Shown here: one piece after another, positions 49,385-60,640 of the stretch
How positions within the stretch are numbered: position 1 is the first letter of the stretch
Layout of the letters: each line of letters begins with the position of its first letter
Assembly: GCF_002078875.1 (NCBI RefSeq)
Contig: NC_034410.1
Span: 146,844,851-146,908,850, forward strand
Origin: Numida meleagris
Taxonomy: Eukaryota > Chordata > Aves > Galliformes > Numididae
Length of the DNA: 64,000 bases
Reading direction: 5' to 3'
Made by a program: the position numbers and the translations under genes
The notes under the pieces: model-generated
The model's database searches: none
The model's input: the letters and a program-made list of their open reading frames with translations, nothing else
Told to the model about the DNA's origin: nothing

Positions 49385-50895
49385 GCTGTGAATGCAAATA
49401 CCAGACTGTTAGAAGAGAGTAGAGATGTGACTGAAACTCACTTGGTCCCCTTGCCAACAGCTGAGAAGAGACAGAGGGTCACCAAGCTCTGTTTCTCCTC
49501 CATAATGCTCCCCTGTAAGTAGCACTGAACAGAAAATTGCTAGTAAATAAGTGAATGTGAGGAATTTCTGACAAAGCACAGATGGAGCATGAGGTGTCTG
49601 ACAGCCAAACTCAACTCACTTCTGTTTAGAAGATGTGGAGGAGGGAATGCTGCCCTTCAGAGGGATGATGGGATCCAAAGGGAGGACCTGGGAAAAGGTA
49701 CATCCCAGTCCCATAGCAGAGGTCACATATCTGTGCCACTGCTCTCACTCCATCCCACTTATCCTTTCCCTGCAGCATAGGCTGGGCTTGCATCCAGCCC
49801 TGATGAAAACATCAGCACAGAACACAGCTTTCCCATTAGTAAGCCCTCTCAGCACTTCCACAACACTTTCAGAGAAAGTTTGATCCCAACGCCTTATCTA
49901 TTTCCCCTTCACTTCCAGTCCAGATAACTCTGCCCATACGCCTTTTCCTTCCGCCAAGCTTCATTTTTTATCTTTTCCCATTGTGCTCTGTCCCTATCAG
50001 ACACAGGGATGGGCTAGAATTCATTCCAGGAGAATCTCAGCTGCTTCAGCACAATGCATTTTCCCAGAATAGCACAAACCTGACACCAGCTCTACAAGGA
50101 GAGGAGTAAGAACCTCCAGGGAGGATGCTTGGGATACAGTGGTGGACAGCACAAAAAGAACAGCACTAAGAGCAGAGCATTGTGGATCTATCAGATTAAC
50201 AGCTAGGCAGCATTTCTTTCCAGCACATACAGGCTGCACAGCTCAGCTTCTGTCTCCTCTCCATCTCTGCACAACATTTTACAGGCACAGATAACAAAAG
50301 AGCGATGAAGTTTCTTCTCCTTTCACCAGCCTCCAGCACAACAAAACTCTGAGAGGCTGAAAATAAATCAATAGGGAAGGCACCTATCTCCTTCTCTTTG
50401 AATACTGGTCTGTTATCCAGGCCGCGGAGAAGTCTCATGAGTGCTGAGCTGAAGTCTTTGGAGAAAAGGGATGGGAGATGAGCTCTGTTTGAAAAATTAA
50501 ATTCTGAGTTACCCAGACTGAGAAAACAATTAAAATACCATTCCTTGCAACCCTGAAAAGCAGGTTTCCTCAATAGAGAACAGAGTCACAATAGCTGGAA
50601 AGGGAAAGGCAAACAGACCCACCAATATAGAACAACTCTCACTGCAGTTTCATTCATACATATGCCCATAACTTATGTGCAGTACACATTATTCAACATA
50701 GAGGAGATCGTCTGCCCCAAAGGCATAAAGAAAAAACTGTTTTGGCTTCACCTAAAACCTATGGACATGTGCAATGACAGTTCGTCAAAGAAGACCACCA
50801 ACTTGACATGGTTTGGTGATACGGTGATAACAGGTTCATGGTCAGACATGATGACCTTAGTGTTCTTTCCAATCCTTATGATTCTACAAACTTAC
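49385..50895 (-). other. ZC3H3: ZC3H3 intron 2
   Basis: Intron of about 1.5 kb. An antisense CR1 terminus (50801-50886) begins only about eight bases inside the donor. No additional exon could be identified with confidence between the flanking exons, although the phase mismatch would allow a very small one. Confidence 0.75.
50801..50886 (+). mobile_element. CR1 LINE terminus beside ZC3H3 exon 2 donor
   Basis: ACTTGACATGGTTTGGTGAT, GACATGATGACCTTAGTGTT, CTTTCCAATCCTTATGATTC. It is antisense to ZC3H3 and its 3' end lies only about eight bases inside intron 2, immediately after GTAAGTTT. Confidence 0.88.
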
Positions 50896-52243
50896 CCTGA
50901 GCTTCCTTTCCTCCTGATGATTTTTGTCCGACTCTTCACTTTATAACAGGAAACCACAGCCTCGCCCAAGGAGGAATTCACCCCAACAGATGCATCGCTG
51001 GGAGGCAGCAGGTTGGAGGCTGAGGGCCTCTTCTGATCCTCCGACTGCCACCTGAACGCTGACTTGGAGGTGGAGGGCGAGGTCTGCAAGCTGGAGGCTT
51101 TCCACTTATACTTGCTGGGAGAAACACCCACTTTGGACTGCAGTCCCAGTTTCTTCATCTTCGCTCCCAAATCTGCTTTTGGCGATATCTTTGAACCTCT
51201 CTCAGCTCCACCAGTGATCTTCTTAGCACTGTCAGAAGCTCTCGGGCTGATCCATCTCTTCACAGTACGAGAGCACTTACTAGGGTTTGCAACCCAGGTG
51301 TAATTAGTTTTCCTGAACTTTGAAGCTTTGCTGGAGACTGTCACTGCAGCGGCTCTTTGGAGACTGGAAGCTTTTGGGATTACAGAAAACTTATTCTTCA
51401 CTGGAGACACTGCAGCTGCCAAAGTCAGAGCCTGAGTGGGTTTAGAGTGCATCTCTGCATTTCCAAAGAGCTTTGGCTCTCTGTGAACGTCCCCAACTTG
51501 CTCCCAGCTGCACTGCCCAGGAGCGGATGGCTCTGGTTTCCACCATGTCGAGTGCTGAGCCTGCTCACAGCTCGGCAGAGCTGACAGCAGCTGTGGCTCT
51601 GTTTTCAGAGTGACAGCACTTTCGCTGGCACTTCTGGAGCTTTCAGCCAGGTGCACCCTTCTGGGCTTGTCAAACAGGTACGATGAGCTGACAACACGGT
51701 GAGATGAGCTAAACGAAACAGAGAGAGAGGGCTTTGGCTCTTCTTCTTCATTTGTGTACAGAGGGATGGAAGATTCCTGCACATGACCATCATCCGGAGT
51801 AACGAGCTCTGTTTTAAGCCCCGAAACACCACAATATGCACTCACATCACTAAATCCTTCAGTACCTACAAGGTCAGTCCTCTGTGTCACCTGGATGCCC
51901 ACAACGATGTTCCCATCCGTGGTTAAGTCCACTTGTCTCTCGGGGGATGCTGCTGATAGCACAGCTGCCTGGCTCTCCTCGCTGCTCCCAAAAGCCCTGG
52001 GCATGGTGGCACTCCCAGCATCACATGCTGGTCCCGGTGGCTGGTTCACAAGGGAGTATTTCTTCCTCCAAGAGTGAGCTCGGCGCGGCTGGAAGTCCCT
52101 GGGAGGCTGCAGCTGGGGATACCGGGCTGAGAATGCTCCCCTCCTGCTGAAGGGGGGCTGCGTGGGGTTGCTCCACATCCGTGGGGCAGAAGACAGCGGT
52201 CGTGGCACGTCCCCATGGGTGTTCCTGTGGTTGTCTATGAGGC
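50896..52243 (-). CDS. ZC3H3: ZC3H3 coding exon 2 (large N-terminal exon)
   Basis: Large minus-strand exon of 1348 bases with a strong acceptor (pyrimidine-rich, ttcttcag at 52251-52244) and a strong donor (CAGG|gtaagt, intron starting at 50895). It continues exon 1 in frame with LIDNHRNTHGDV and encodes about residues 16-465. Conserved ZC3H3 landmarks are SARYP (about 54-58), WRKKYSLVN (74-82), KFRKTNYTWVA (324-334), SKYKWKASS (392-400), FRWQSE (412-417) and YKVKSRTKIIRR (449-460). Between them the protein is Ser/Pro-rich and low in conservation, as expected for this disordered half. No zinc finger lies in this exon; the family's five CCCH fingers are C-terminal. The last codon is split after two bases, which does not agree with the apparent phase of exon 3. 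Confidence 0.93.
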
Positions 52244-53941
52244 CTGAAGAAAAGAAGACAGCATCTGTTAATTGCCAATCTCAAGGGGGAGGTTTCCAAC
52301 ATCACAGCTCTGCAAGAGTTTTCCTCAAGCTGCAATGAGGACAATCACTCACACTGGGGAGATTTTAGGTAACGTGCTGGAAAATGAAAAAAAGAATACA
52401 CACACGAAAAAACTTTAAAACAATTATTTTCCTCAATCTTCATGAAAATCAGTAATAAAAGTGGTTTAGAACAACAGCTAAACGCAGGTCTGATGTACAA
52501 ACAGACCTTCAGCACACACTCCATGACTGCTGTTGGCCACCTTTTGCTCCCTTACGCTCTTTTTTTTGTGTGACAGCACCAAAACAGATGCTTGTATTCT
52601 TGTTTTTGGAATCTAATAAAATGGAAATGCGGATTTCTTTTCCAGGTAGCATTTCAGAGAAGTCTCTGAGCAGGGCTGACAGAAGGGCTCAGCTAACACT
52701 TACGCATTTAGCACAGTGCAAGCCTGAAACATAAAGCAGCAATGAGGAAGCTCCAAGGCAGCCTCAGCTTTGTACTGAGTCACTGCGCCTTCATCCCTTT
52801 ATGACATCACCATACCCCCTGGTGCTTTGGGCTCCTAATTAGCAGCTGAGCTAATCAACACACATGGATTAGGGAGGGTCTGCCCAGTGCTTACAAAACA
52901 TTTTCAATAAAAGGGACTGCTAAAGGATTTTAGAGTCTTATATTTAGGTGTCATCATGCTCCAGAATGAAAAAGTTTTTCCTGCTGCCCAACGAGAGGGT
53001 TCTTGGAAAAAGTAGATCTCTGCAAAGCCTTCCTAATGCAGAAAAATTACCTTGGGGGGCTACTAATAGAGCAAGCTATTTCTAAGAATGAGCACTGATG
53101 CTCCACCAAGCAAGGAAAGGGCATACAAATATACCCACTCCTCCTCCACAAAGCTGATGAGGATTGCAGGGAATGAGGATGAGGAACACAGCCCTTTTCT
53201 GTGCCACCTGGGGATCCCAAACGTTGCTCCTGAACATGACCAGGAGCTGTTGGGACATGTCCCTCCCAGTCGGGTGACATGCACTGCATTCTGGAAACGC
53301 TCCTGAGGTCTCCATTAACCCTTTACCCTCTCCCAGCCAGGTCTCTTGGATTCTCTCCCCAAACCCAAAACCCCTGGGCACTCTCCTCTCCCCATCTCCA
53401 GCCAAAGAAACCAGGGGCACCATTTCCTTCTCCCTTCTCTGTCTCCAACCTTCTCCCTCTCTACTTCTAGGGACATCTGGCTGCCCCCATGCACTTCACG
53501 CACCCCAGGAGCCTCCTGGCTACCCTCACAGGCCTCCACAAACCCCAGGAGCCCCACATCCCCCTGAGGCCTCCTGGTTGCCACCACAGGCCACAGACAC
53601 CTCGCAGGCCCTACGAAGTCCACGGGCCCCACGCACCTCAGGCGCCTCCTAGCTACTCCCGCGGGCCTGACAGACATTCTGGTTGCCCCCACAATCCCAC
53701 GCATCCGAGGAACCTCTCGACTTCTCTCAGAGGCCCCACGCACCCCACAGGCCTCCTGGCTGCCCCCACACACCCCAGAGGCCTCTTGGATGCCCCCGCG
53801 GGCCCCATGCACCCCACGGACCTCACGAATCTCACGGGCCCCACGCACCCCATGGGCCTTCCGGCTACCCCCACGCCCTCCATGCACCTCCTAACCGCCC
53901 CCACGGTCTCCTAGCCTCCCCCAGGCCCAGCCTTGCCGTAC
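52244..53941 (-). other. ZC3H3: ZC3H3 intron 1
   Basis: Intron of about 1.7 kb between the two well-defined splice sites. Its first 450 bases (53480-53925) are a GC-rich minisatellite. The remainder is ordinary unique sequence, with no CR1 fragment recognised. Confidence 0.85.
53480..53925. repeat. GC-rich minisatellite, ~36-40 bp unit, ZC3H3 intron 1
   Basis: Degenerate tandem array on the theme GGCCTCCTGGCTGCCCCCAC followed by GGGCCCCACGCACCCCA. The unit recurs about every 36-40 bases, roughly a dozen times, with many CpG and TpG variants. It ends about 15 bases inside the intron from the exon 1 donor. Long open frames on both strands here (Pro/His-rich or Gly/Val/Arg-rich) are products of the repeat, not genes. 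Confidence 0.8.
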
Positions 53942-53987
53942 CCTGCAGCAGTCGGATCTCCCTCCGCAGCCTCTCCCTCTCCTCCAT
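53942..53987 (-). CDS. ZC3H3: ZC3H3 coding exon 1 (N-terminus)
   Basis: First coding exon, read on the minus strand from an ATG at 53987. It gives 15 codons (MEERERLRREIRLLQ) plus one base, then a GT donor (CAGG|gtacgg) at 53941-53940. The peptide matches the remembered human ZC3H3 N-terminus (MEEKEQLRRQIRLLQG) almost residue for residue, and it joins in phase to the exon at 50896-52243, completing a Gly codon. It is a short charged segment, likely helical. The start is supported by that homology and by the CpG-rich promoter immediately above. ZC3H3 is a nuclear CCCH zinc-finger protein linked to polyadenylation factors, mRNA export and the PAXT nuclear RNA decay pathway (family knowledge). 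The 5' UTR boundary cannot be seen. Confidence 0.9.
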
Positions 53988-54120
53988 CCCTGCAACGTTC
54001 CCGCAACGCCCCACGCAACGTTACGTCATCACCCCGCGACAGCCACTTTGCCCGCTCACGTGACCTCGCACCATCACGTGACGCCCGCGGGTCGTGGCGA
54101 GTGTTGCTTGGCAACGGAGG
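53988..54120 (-). promoter_or_regulatory. ZC3H3 promoter with CRE, twin CACGTG and X-box motifs
   Basis: CpG-rich stretch directly above the ZC3H3 start codon. Motifs visible are TTACGTCA (CRE/ATF type, 54021-54028), two identical TCACGTGAC E-boxes (USF/CLEAR type, 54056-54064 and 54074-54082, 18 bases apart) and a perfect-arm inverted repeat GTTGCTTGGCAAC (54103-54115) resembling an RFX X-box. GCAACG also recurs three times at 53992-54020. There is no TATA box. Position and motif density support a housekeeping-type promoter; the transcription start is not determinable by eye. Confidence 0.7.
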
Positions 54121-54429
54121 AGGCTACGGCCTAGCGTGCAGTCTGAAGCCTGAAGGAGGCCTGGTCGCCTTCTTCTCTCTCTTCCATCCCAGCCCGGCCC
54201 GGTCTAGCTCCCTCTGCTCCCTGTCCCCAGTCTGGGCTATTTCAGCTGTCCTCTGTTCCCACCCCAGCGTGGCCCAGCAGTTTCCAACCACCAGCCTCAT
54301 GTAGCTACCCCTTGTGATTCTCCCCTGTCCCCATCCCCATCCCCTTTACCCCACCCTTCTCTGATCCCAAATCCCCTAGTCCCATCTAGGTCGGAGTCCA
54401 TTGGAGAGTCCAGTGAAGTGTCACAAAAT

Positions 54430-54774
54430 GACCATGGGCCTGGAGTAGCTTTACTGAGAGAGCTGGGGCTGCTCAGTCTGGGGTGGGGGGGGTGGGGGGG
54501 GGGGAGAGGCAGGAGGATTCCACTCATGGCCCATACAGAGAGGGACAAGAGGATGGAGTCAGCAGTGCCCAGTGCCAGGACAAGAGGCCCAGGTTGCAAC
54601 TGGAGCCAAGGAGCTTCCTCAGCCCATTACTTAGCACAGAGCCCAGAGAAGAGCCTGAGGGACTGCTCTTGTAGATCTCCAGCCCCACCTGGGTATGGAA
54701 CTTCCCTTCTCAAGCAGAAGTTGGACCGGATGGACTCAGAGGTGCTTCCAACCTTATCCATTCTGTGATTCTAC
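54430..54774 (+). mobile_element. Degraded CR1 LINE fragment
   Basis: Left part CTTTACTGAGAGAGCTGGGG CTGCTCAGTCTGGGG matches the upstream CR1 segment; right part AGTTGGACCGGATGGACTCA, TTCCAACCTTATCCATTC matches the terminus. The middle (including the G-run) is diverged. Confidence 0.75.
54479..54505 (+). repeat. G-run with G-quadruplex potential
   Basis: A 27-base stretch consisting of G with only two T interruptions, lying inside degraded CR1 sequence in the intergenic region about 360 bases above the ZC3H3 promoter motifs. Confidence 0.8.
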
Positions 54775-54897
54775 AATCTACCTTTCCCTACGCCCCATCC
54801 CCACCATGGCCCCTGCTCAATATAAAGGGGTAAGTGGCTCTGCAAGCCTCATTTTGTGACAGTTTTTTTTTTTTTTCAACTTTCAAGGTACTTTATA

Positions 54898-54985
54898 GTA
54901 TAGAACCATAGATCTTTAGAATCATTAAGGTTGGGAAAGACCTCTAGGATCATCTAGTCCAACCATCTACCAACCACCAATATAT
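54898..54985 (-). mobile_element. CR1 LINE terminal fragment
   Basis: TAGAATCATTAAGGTTGGGA, AAGACCTCTAGGATCATCTA, GTCCAACCATCTACCAACCA. Inverted relative to the preceding fragment. Confidence 0.92.
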
Positions 54986-56801
54986 TGCCCCATTACTCCA
55001 TTCCTGCCAGAATCTGGGGCAAATTCAGGAGCACCAGGTGGTTTTCTGAGGTCTACTCCTACTTTCTCACCCTAAAAGGACTTTTTTATGACCTGGGCTG
55101 GTCTTCAGGTTCCATCTTGAAAGTCATTTGGCTCCATGCTACCTGTGTAAGTCAGGAGTACCTACAAAGCACATCTATAAAATTGAGTGCAAGCAGAGAA
55201 TAAAATCATTTATATGGACATTATCCTCATGGAGTTTGTTTTCTTCATAATTCCATTCTTCCCTAAGGGAATAAAACCCGTAACATTAAACAAAGCCATA
55301 ACACGACAAAGTCAGAGAGCCTGTTTGCTTCCCCCAAAACCCTTTGCAAAAGGAAATATGCGTCCTCTTGTGCAATCCTGTGGGGTTGGGAAGGGGCACC
55401 AGAGGGCAGATCTGAGATGGAAACCTCTGATCAGCATCAATTTATCGCCAGGCCTCACCCAGAATTTTGCAACCACTTCACACTGGCAGGAACTGGCACT
55501 TGTGCCAAAAGCAGCCTCCTCCGCTCCCAGCTGCCTGCTCCCTCCCTGGTGCTGGCAGAGGGATTTGAGTGGCTTGCATAAATGAGCAAGAATGAGCTGC
55601 TCTGAATTAAAATTAATTCAGCACATGCACAGGGAAAGCTAATTTTTAACAGAGGGAAGCCATGTATCCACCCCTCCCACAATACCCAATGTTGGGAACA
55701 AATGAGCTGAAAGCAGTGTTTTGTCAATCTATACCAAAATACATCACTAGAAAAAGATAAGTATGCAGCAAGGTAGTGCTGGAGGATCTTGGGCACCCTT
55801 TTGTGCTTCTCAGATGCTCTTTGGAGTCTCCTTGGGTGCTCTGTAAAGGAGAGTTTGATGGGCAAGGGGTGCAGAGGAACAGGGACAGCACTTTTTTCAG
55901 GAACTGGATCTTCTATGGCAAAGAGATAAGAGCATCATGCTTTGAGGTATGGAGTAGTCCCATGTAGGATGCTGCGTCACTAAAATAAATTCTTATTCCT
56001 TTCCAGCATTCGGTAAGGAAGAATTACCCATTCATTGATGCCTGTTACAAACAGCATATCTGAAAGCTGCAGGAATTAATGGCATTTGTTCTTTGTTCAT
56101 AACACTATGCTTGTATGACACTTTTTTGTAAGTCTAATTTAATTAAAAAAGCAGTAAAATGCAAGTGTGGGTTTTTGGTGCTGGGCTGGCAGGGTGTCTG
56201 CGTGAAAATGCCCCAGGGAGGGTGGCACATTTAAGAGAAATTAAATTGTCTCATTCCACCCAGAATAAACATGGTGCTAATCCCTCTAATGGCCCTAAAC
56301 ATCACTAGAACTGCGGATCCAGCGACAAGTGTGCAATAGGACACAATTAAGCTGCTCACACATTTGAAATCATGGTCTCATCGTGGTTTAGTCTGGAGTC
56401 TCTCAGTGGCTAAACGTGCTGAGACAAGCGAAAACACGAAACTTCATTAAGCGCTGCACCAGCAGATTGCTGGGACCTGATGACAAGGGTGAGTGGGAGG
56501 CATTGGCATTTCTGCCACCTGCTCCCAATTTCCAAAGGCATAGGGATCTCCTGGGAACCCTGGATCCCCCAGCATTGCCTGGAATCCATTAACAGAAGCA
56601 TCCTCCGTAGGAAAGTAGTGCAGTTTTTCTCTGTGGGGCACCTGTGGGTCTCAGATGGAGCACTGCATCGAGCCTTGAAGGAAACACATTAATAAAAACA
56701 TAAAAATGGTGAGAATCTGGAAAGAAGTGGGAAATCCATATTTCAAAGGCTTAGAAAATATGAGCTATTGAAAAAATGGAAATATTTATGTGTGCTAACA
56801 T

Positions 56802-57104
56802 TAAAAAGGAAGACAATGAAGAAGGAGGAGGAAGAGAAGAAGGAAAAGGAGAAAAAAAGAATGGGAAAGGAGAAGGCAAATGAGAAGTAGAAGGAGGAGG
56901 AGGAGAAGGGGAATGGAAAAAGGAGAAGGGAAATAATATTAGAAATAGTCACTAATCAGGTGTGCTTGATGTCCTCTTCCCCTTCACTTTCTCCTTTCTC
57001 TTCCCCTTCCCTTTTTCCATTCTCTTCCCCTTTTCTTTCTTCCATTCTCCTTCTCCCCTTTCTCCTCCTCTTTTTCTTCTTCCTCCTTCTCCTCTTTCTC
57101 ATTC
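56802..57104. repeat. Inverted polypurine / polypyrimidine repeat
   Basis: 56802-56934 is almost pure A/G (GGA, GAA, GGAGAA motifs). After a roughly 35-base mixed spacer, 56970-57104 is almost pure C/T and resembles the reverse complement of the first arm, including GGAATGGAAAAAGG-like segments in both. The arms are imperfect. The arrangement could form a long hairpin, and each arm alone is the mirror-type sequence that can form triplex DNA. Confidence 0.8.
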
Positions 57105-57431
57105 TGGTTTAGTTTTCTGCTTGACATGGCCTCTAATAAGATTCACCATGGGAGAAGAGCAGCATGGGAATCTCCTTTTGAGGCAGTAGCATGGACCTGT
57201 CTTGCTTGAACCTAAGCACAAAACCATGAGAACGTCTCAAGGTGGCCAATCACAAGCTGCAAGACCCTGAATTAGAAAGAAGACTTCAATCCACACTCCA
57301 GCTGCCAAGAGATCTCTGCCTCCCATTTTGACCAGTCTAGTCCCAGAGACCTGTTTCTCCAAAATGAGTTGCTTGGGTGGCAGGTGAGAACTGTGCAGGT
57401 ACTTAAGAGGAAGATGGAGCATCTTATACCA

Positions 57432-57603
57432 TCATAGAAACGTTACGGTTGGAAAAGACCTCTAAGATCATCTAGTCCAACCATCTACCTACCACCAATA
57501 TTGCCCACTAAACCACGCTCCTCAGTGCCGTATCTCCACATTTCTTGAACACTTCCAGGGACGGTGGCTCCACTACTTCCCTGGACAGACTGTTCCAGTG
57601 CAC
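57432..57603 (-). mobile_element. CR1 LINE 3' fragment
   Basis: TCATAGAAACGTTACGGTTG, AAGATCATCTAGTCCAACCA, CTTCCAGGGACGGTGGCTCC, ACAGACTGTTCCAGTGCAC. Confidence 0.93.
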
Positions 57604-59934
57604 TCTTTCTTAATTTGCCAGGGAAGGAGACCAGGAGCCAACACAAATCTTCAGGAGGAGGAGTGCCACAGGCCAAATACCGGCAGAAGAGATCATTTTA
57701 GCTGCAGCAGCAGTTTGTTGGCTAGACTCGAGCAATGTGAAGGCAAAAAAAAAAGAAGCAAAGGGAAAATTCCACCAAGGAGAGGACTGTAGGATTCTCC
57801 AAGCATAGCTCCCATTAGAGACAATTCCAGTAGCACCATTGTACAAGACAGTAGTGAGAACTAACTTGTGTCCGAGGAAGAAGGCAAGCATCAGGGGAAA
57901 AGGAAGAGCAATTCAAGCAAGATGGTGGCAGGTTTTTAAATCCAAGCTCAAAACCAAAGAGGCACTGCTAATCCTCCTAAAAGCCCAAAGGGCTGAGCTC
58001 AGGATCCCAGGGGTTGCATCCTGCATCCTTCAGCCCCCAGCCCTGCTCTGCAGGAGCTGAGCAGCTATTTATCACTGAAGAAAGTTGCTTCTTTTCCAAA
58101 AAAGTTTTTGCTATTTTAACTTTTTCAAAAAAGAAATCTCCTTCCCAAGGGCAAGCAAACTCTCGAATCCTATTTTTGCTGATAATAGCATGACTAGGAG
58201 CTCTAGGGAAGGAGATGTCTCCTGGGTTAGATGGAAACCAGAGAGGAAAATGTCAGTAACAGGAAAAGAAACTGCTGCACAATCCTAAAGGAAAAGCCAC
58301 CTTCATTTATCAAGTGGGCAACTGTTTTCTGCTACGATGTCTATTTTTCTGCCCTTTTTCTTGCCTGCAGTCTTGCTTCTGGCACATGCACACAGACCTA
58401 AATACATGAATTTGGGGAAGGGGAGAAATGAGAGCAATAATGAGTGCTGCCATTCCCAGCTCTTTGCCAACAGATTTAAAGTTTTCTCTCCTCCACTTTC
58501 ACCTGCTGAAAAAGGAATGGATTGAGCAGGGACTGAATGGCCCCATCCCAGCTTCTGGCTATGGCCACACAAGGCCATACAATGTCCCCTTGTCCCCACT
58601 GTCCCCGTTGCAGACACCTTGGATTGTCCCACCTTTACTGTCTGCTCCACATTTCTTGGTCCCAGGCCAGTGCCATTGCAACACCACCTGCAAAGACTCA
58701 CTGCAACATTTCCACTGCACAACCTGCAGCTCAACAGCTCACGGCTAAAAACATTTGCAAATCCTTTCAGTGCAATGAGGCTCTGGAATTTCACAACATG
58801 GCCAAAGAGAGGAGCAGCAAACCATACCCAATAAACAGAAATCTGTGACTTATTGACTGAGCAGTGCCATTCAGTGGGTCTTACAAAGGGAAAGTGGCAT
58901 CAGCTATTTTTTGTTTTGTTTTGTTTCAGAGAGGAAGAGATGCCCAGAAAGAATTTGGTCACATTTTTAAATGGTTTTGTGTTTGTTCTTGTGCTGGCTG
59001 CCCTCCCTACTTGGGAGCTTGGGAATTCTGTGGGCAGTTCTGCCTCCAGGAAAAGATGTCTGTGAGCAGGGATGAATCTTTTGGGGGTTTTTAAGAAGGA
59101 AGCACAGATTTTGGGTGCTCAGCTTCACCAGTTTGGGGGCACCCCCTGAGTCCTGGTACCCACACACTGGTGGATGGGGAGGTTTGGTCCTCCTGCCTCC
59201 TCCAGCCCCCATAGGGTGCTTTGCTTTGGTAACAGCTTGGTTACATCCTTGCTCCGGAGGAGCTAAAATTATAACAGTGACTCGATCGCAGACCGAAAAC
59301 AGAGCATTCCTTCTCTGCCTGCGTGCTTTGGATGGACATCAGAAGCCAAACTCATGCTGCAAAATCCCCTGTGTAAAAGCAGTCTTCTATTCTGATCCTC
59401 TGTTCACTGTGGTTGGGATGTTCAGTTCCCAGACCTGTGCTCAGGGGGCTCCAAGATGGGATTTGCCTGGAAATGGAAAACATAAACACAAGAAGCCAAC
59501 ATCTCTGCAGCTCACTGCTTTAAACAAAAGCTCATTCTGCTCCAGAGAAGGGCTGAAAACAGAAGTTGATTCATGGATAAAGAAAGAAAAAATAAATAAA
59601 AAAAAACACATCAGGATCACATCTTTACCCTAATTCCCTAATTCCTCAAGAAGGAATGTAGGCAGCCAAGCACAAATGTGGAGATCTCTACCTGCACCTT
59701 CAAAAGCTGGGAAGAAATTCATGGCTCCCATAAACAGGGAGTGAAGCTGCAAACCATGAGTATCCTGGAAATCACTGGGATGGAAATGAGGTTTCACGTT
59801 GTTCAGACACACACGTGAATCGCTCCAAATTGGTTCTGTATTTAATGGCTTTAATGGGGATTGAAATAGCCTCCGTAGGTTCTGTGTTCACAGCAGCTCC
59901 TGTGTCCCATCTCCCACCAGGGCTGGTGGCTGAT

Positions 59935-60640
59935 CATGCTGTGCTGAGCATCTATCACCAGGATCCTGAGGTTCCTGAGCCTCCACCTTTGGCACTCTTG
60001 GGTACCTGAGCCTCCATCACTGGGACCTTGAGGCTCCTGAGCCTCAACCACAGGATCGTTGAGTTCCCGAGTCTTCTTCACTGGGTCGCTTGAGTACTTG
60101 AGCATCCATCACCGTGACCCTGAAATACCTGAGCCTCCAGCATTGGGATCTTTCAGAGCCTGAGTCTCCATAACCATCGTCCTGAGGTTCCCAAGCCTCT
60201 ATCACCAGGACCCAGAGATGCCTGAGTTTCCATCAGCAGATCCCTGAGGTTCCTGAACCTCAGCCATAGGATCCCTGGATGCCTGAGCCTCAGTCACTGA
60301 GACCCTGAAGCTTCTGAACCTCCATCACTAGGACTTTCTGGTGCCTGAGCCTCCATCATCATGATCCTGAGGTGTCTGAGACTCTATCACCAGGACACTG
60401 AGGTTCCTGAGCCTCCATTACTTGGTCCTTTCAGTGCCTGAGCCTTCATCATCAGGACACTGAGGTTTCTGAGCCTCAATTTCCAGGACCTTGAGATGGC
60501 CAAGTCTCCATTACTGTAACCATTACAAGTAACCATTAATGGTTACTTATGTACCTGAGTATCCATCACCAGGACCCTGAGGTTCCTTAGCCTCCATCAA
60601 CAGGAACCTAAGGTGCCTGAGCCCAACACCAGTCCCTCTG
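59935..60640. repeat. Minisatellite, ~30 bp unit, upstream of PLC-gamma exon 1
   Basis: More than twenty degenerate copies of a unit reading approximately CCTGAGCCTCCATCACCAGG then ACCCTGAGGTT. Copies differ by substitutions and small indels. It lies about 1.2-1.9 kb before the PLC-gamma start codon, in intergenic DNA. Confidence 0.85.

Noticed and set aside
50196..50573. Possible extra ZC3H3 exon in intron 2 (125-codon minus-strand frame).
   Set aside because: No similarity to ZC3H3, and no acceptor/donor pair that would both fit the phase and align to the family protein.
53315..53914. 190-codon minus-strand and 141-codon plus-strand frames.
   Set aside because: Produced by the GC-rich minisatellite; Gly/Val/Arg- or Pro/His-rich with the repeat's periodicity.
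53900..54304. Possible bidirectional gene reading plus-strand from the ZC3H3 promoter (123-codon frame).
   Set aside because: The frame runs antisense over ZC3H3 exon 1 and then through low-complexity Ser/Pro codons, with no homology.
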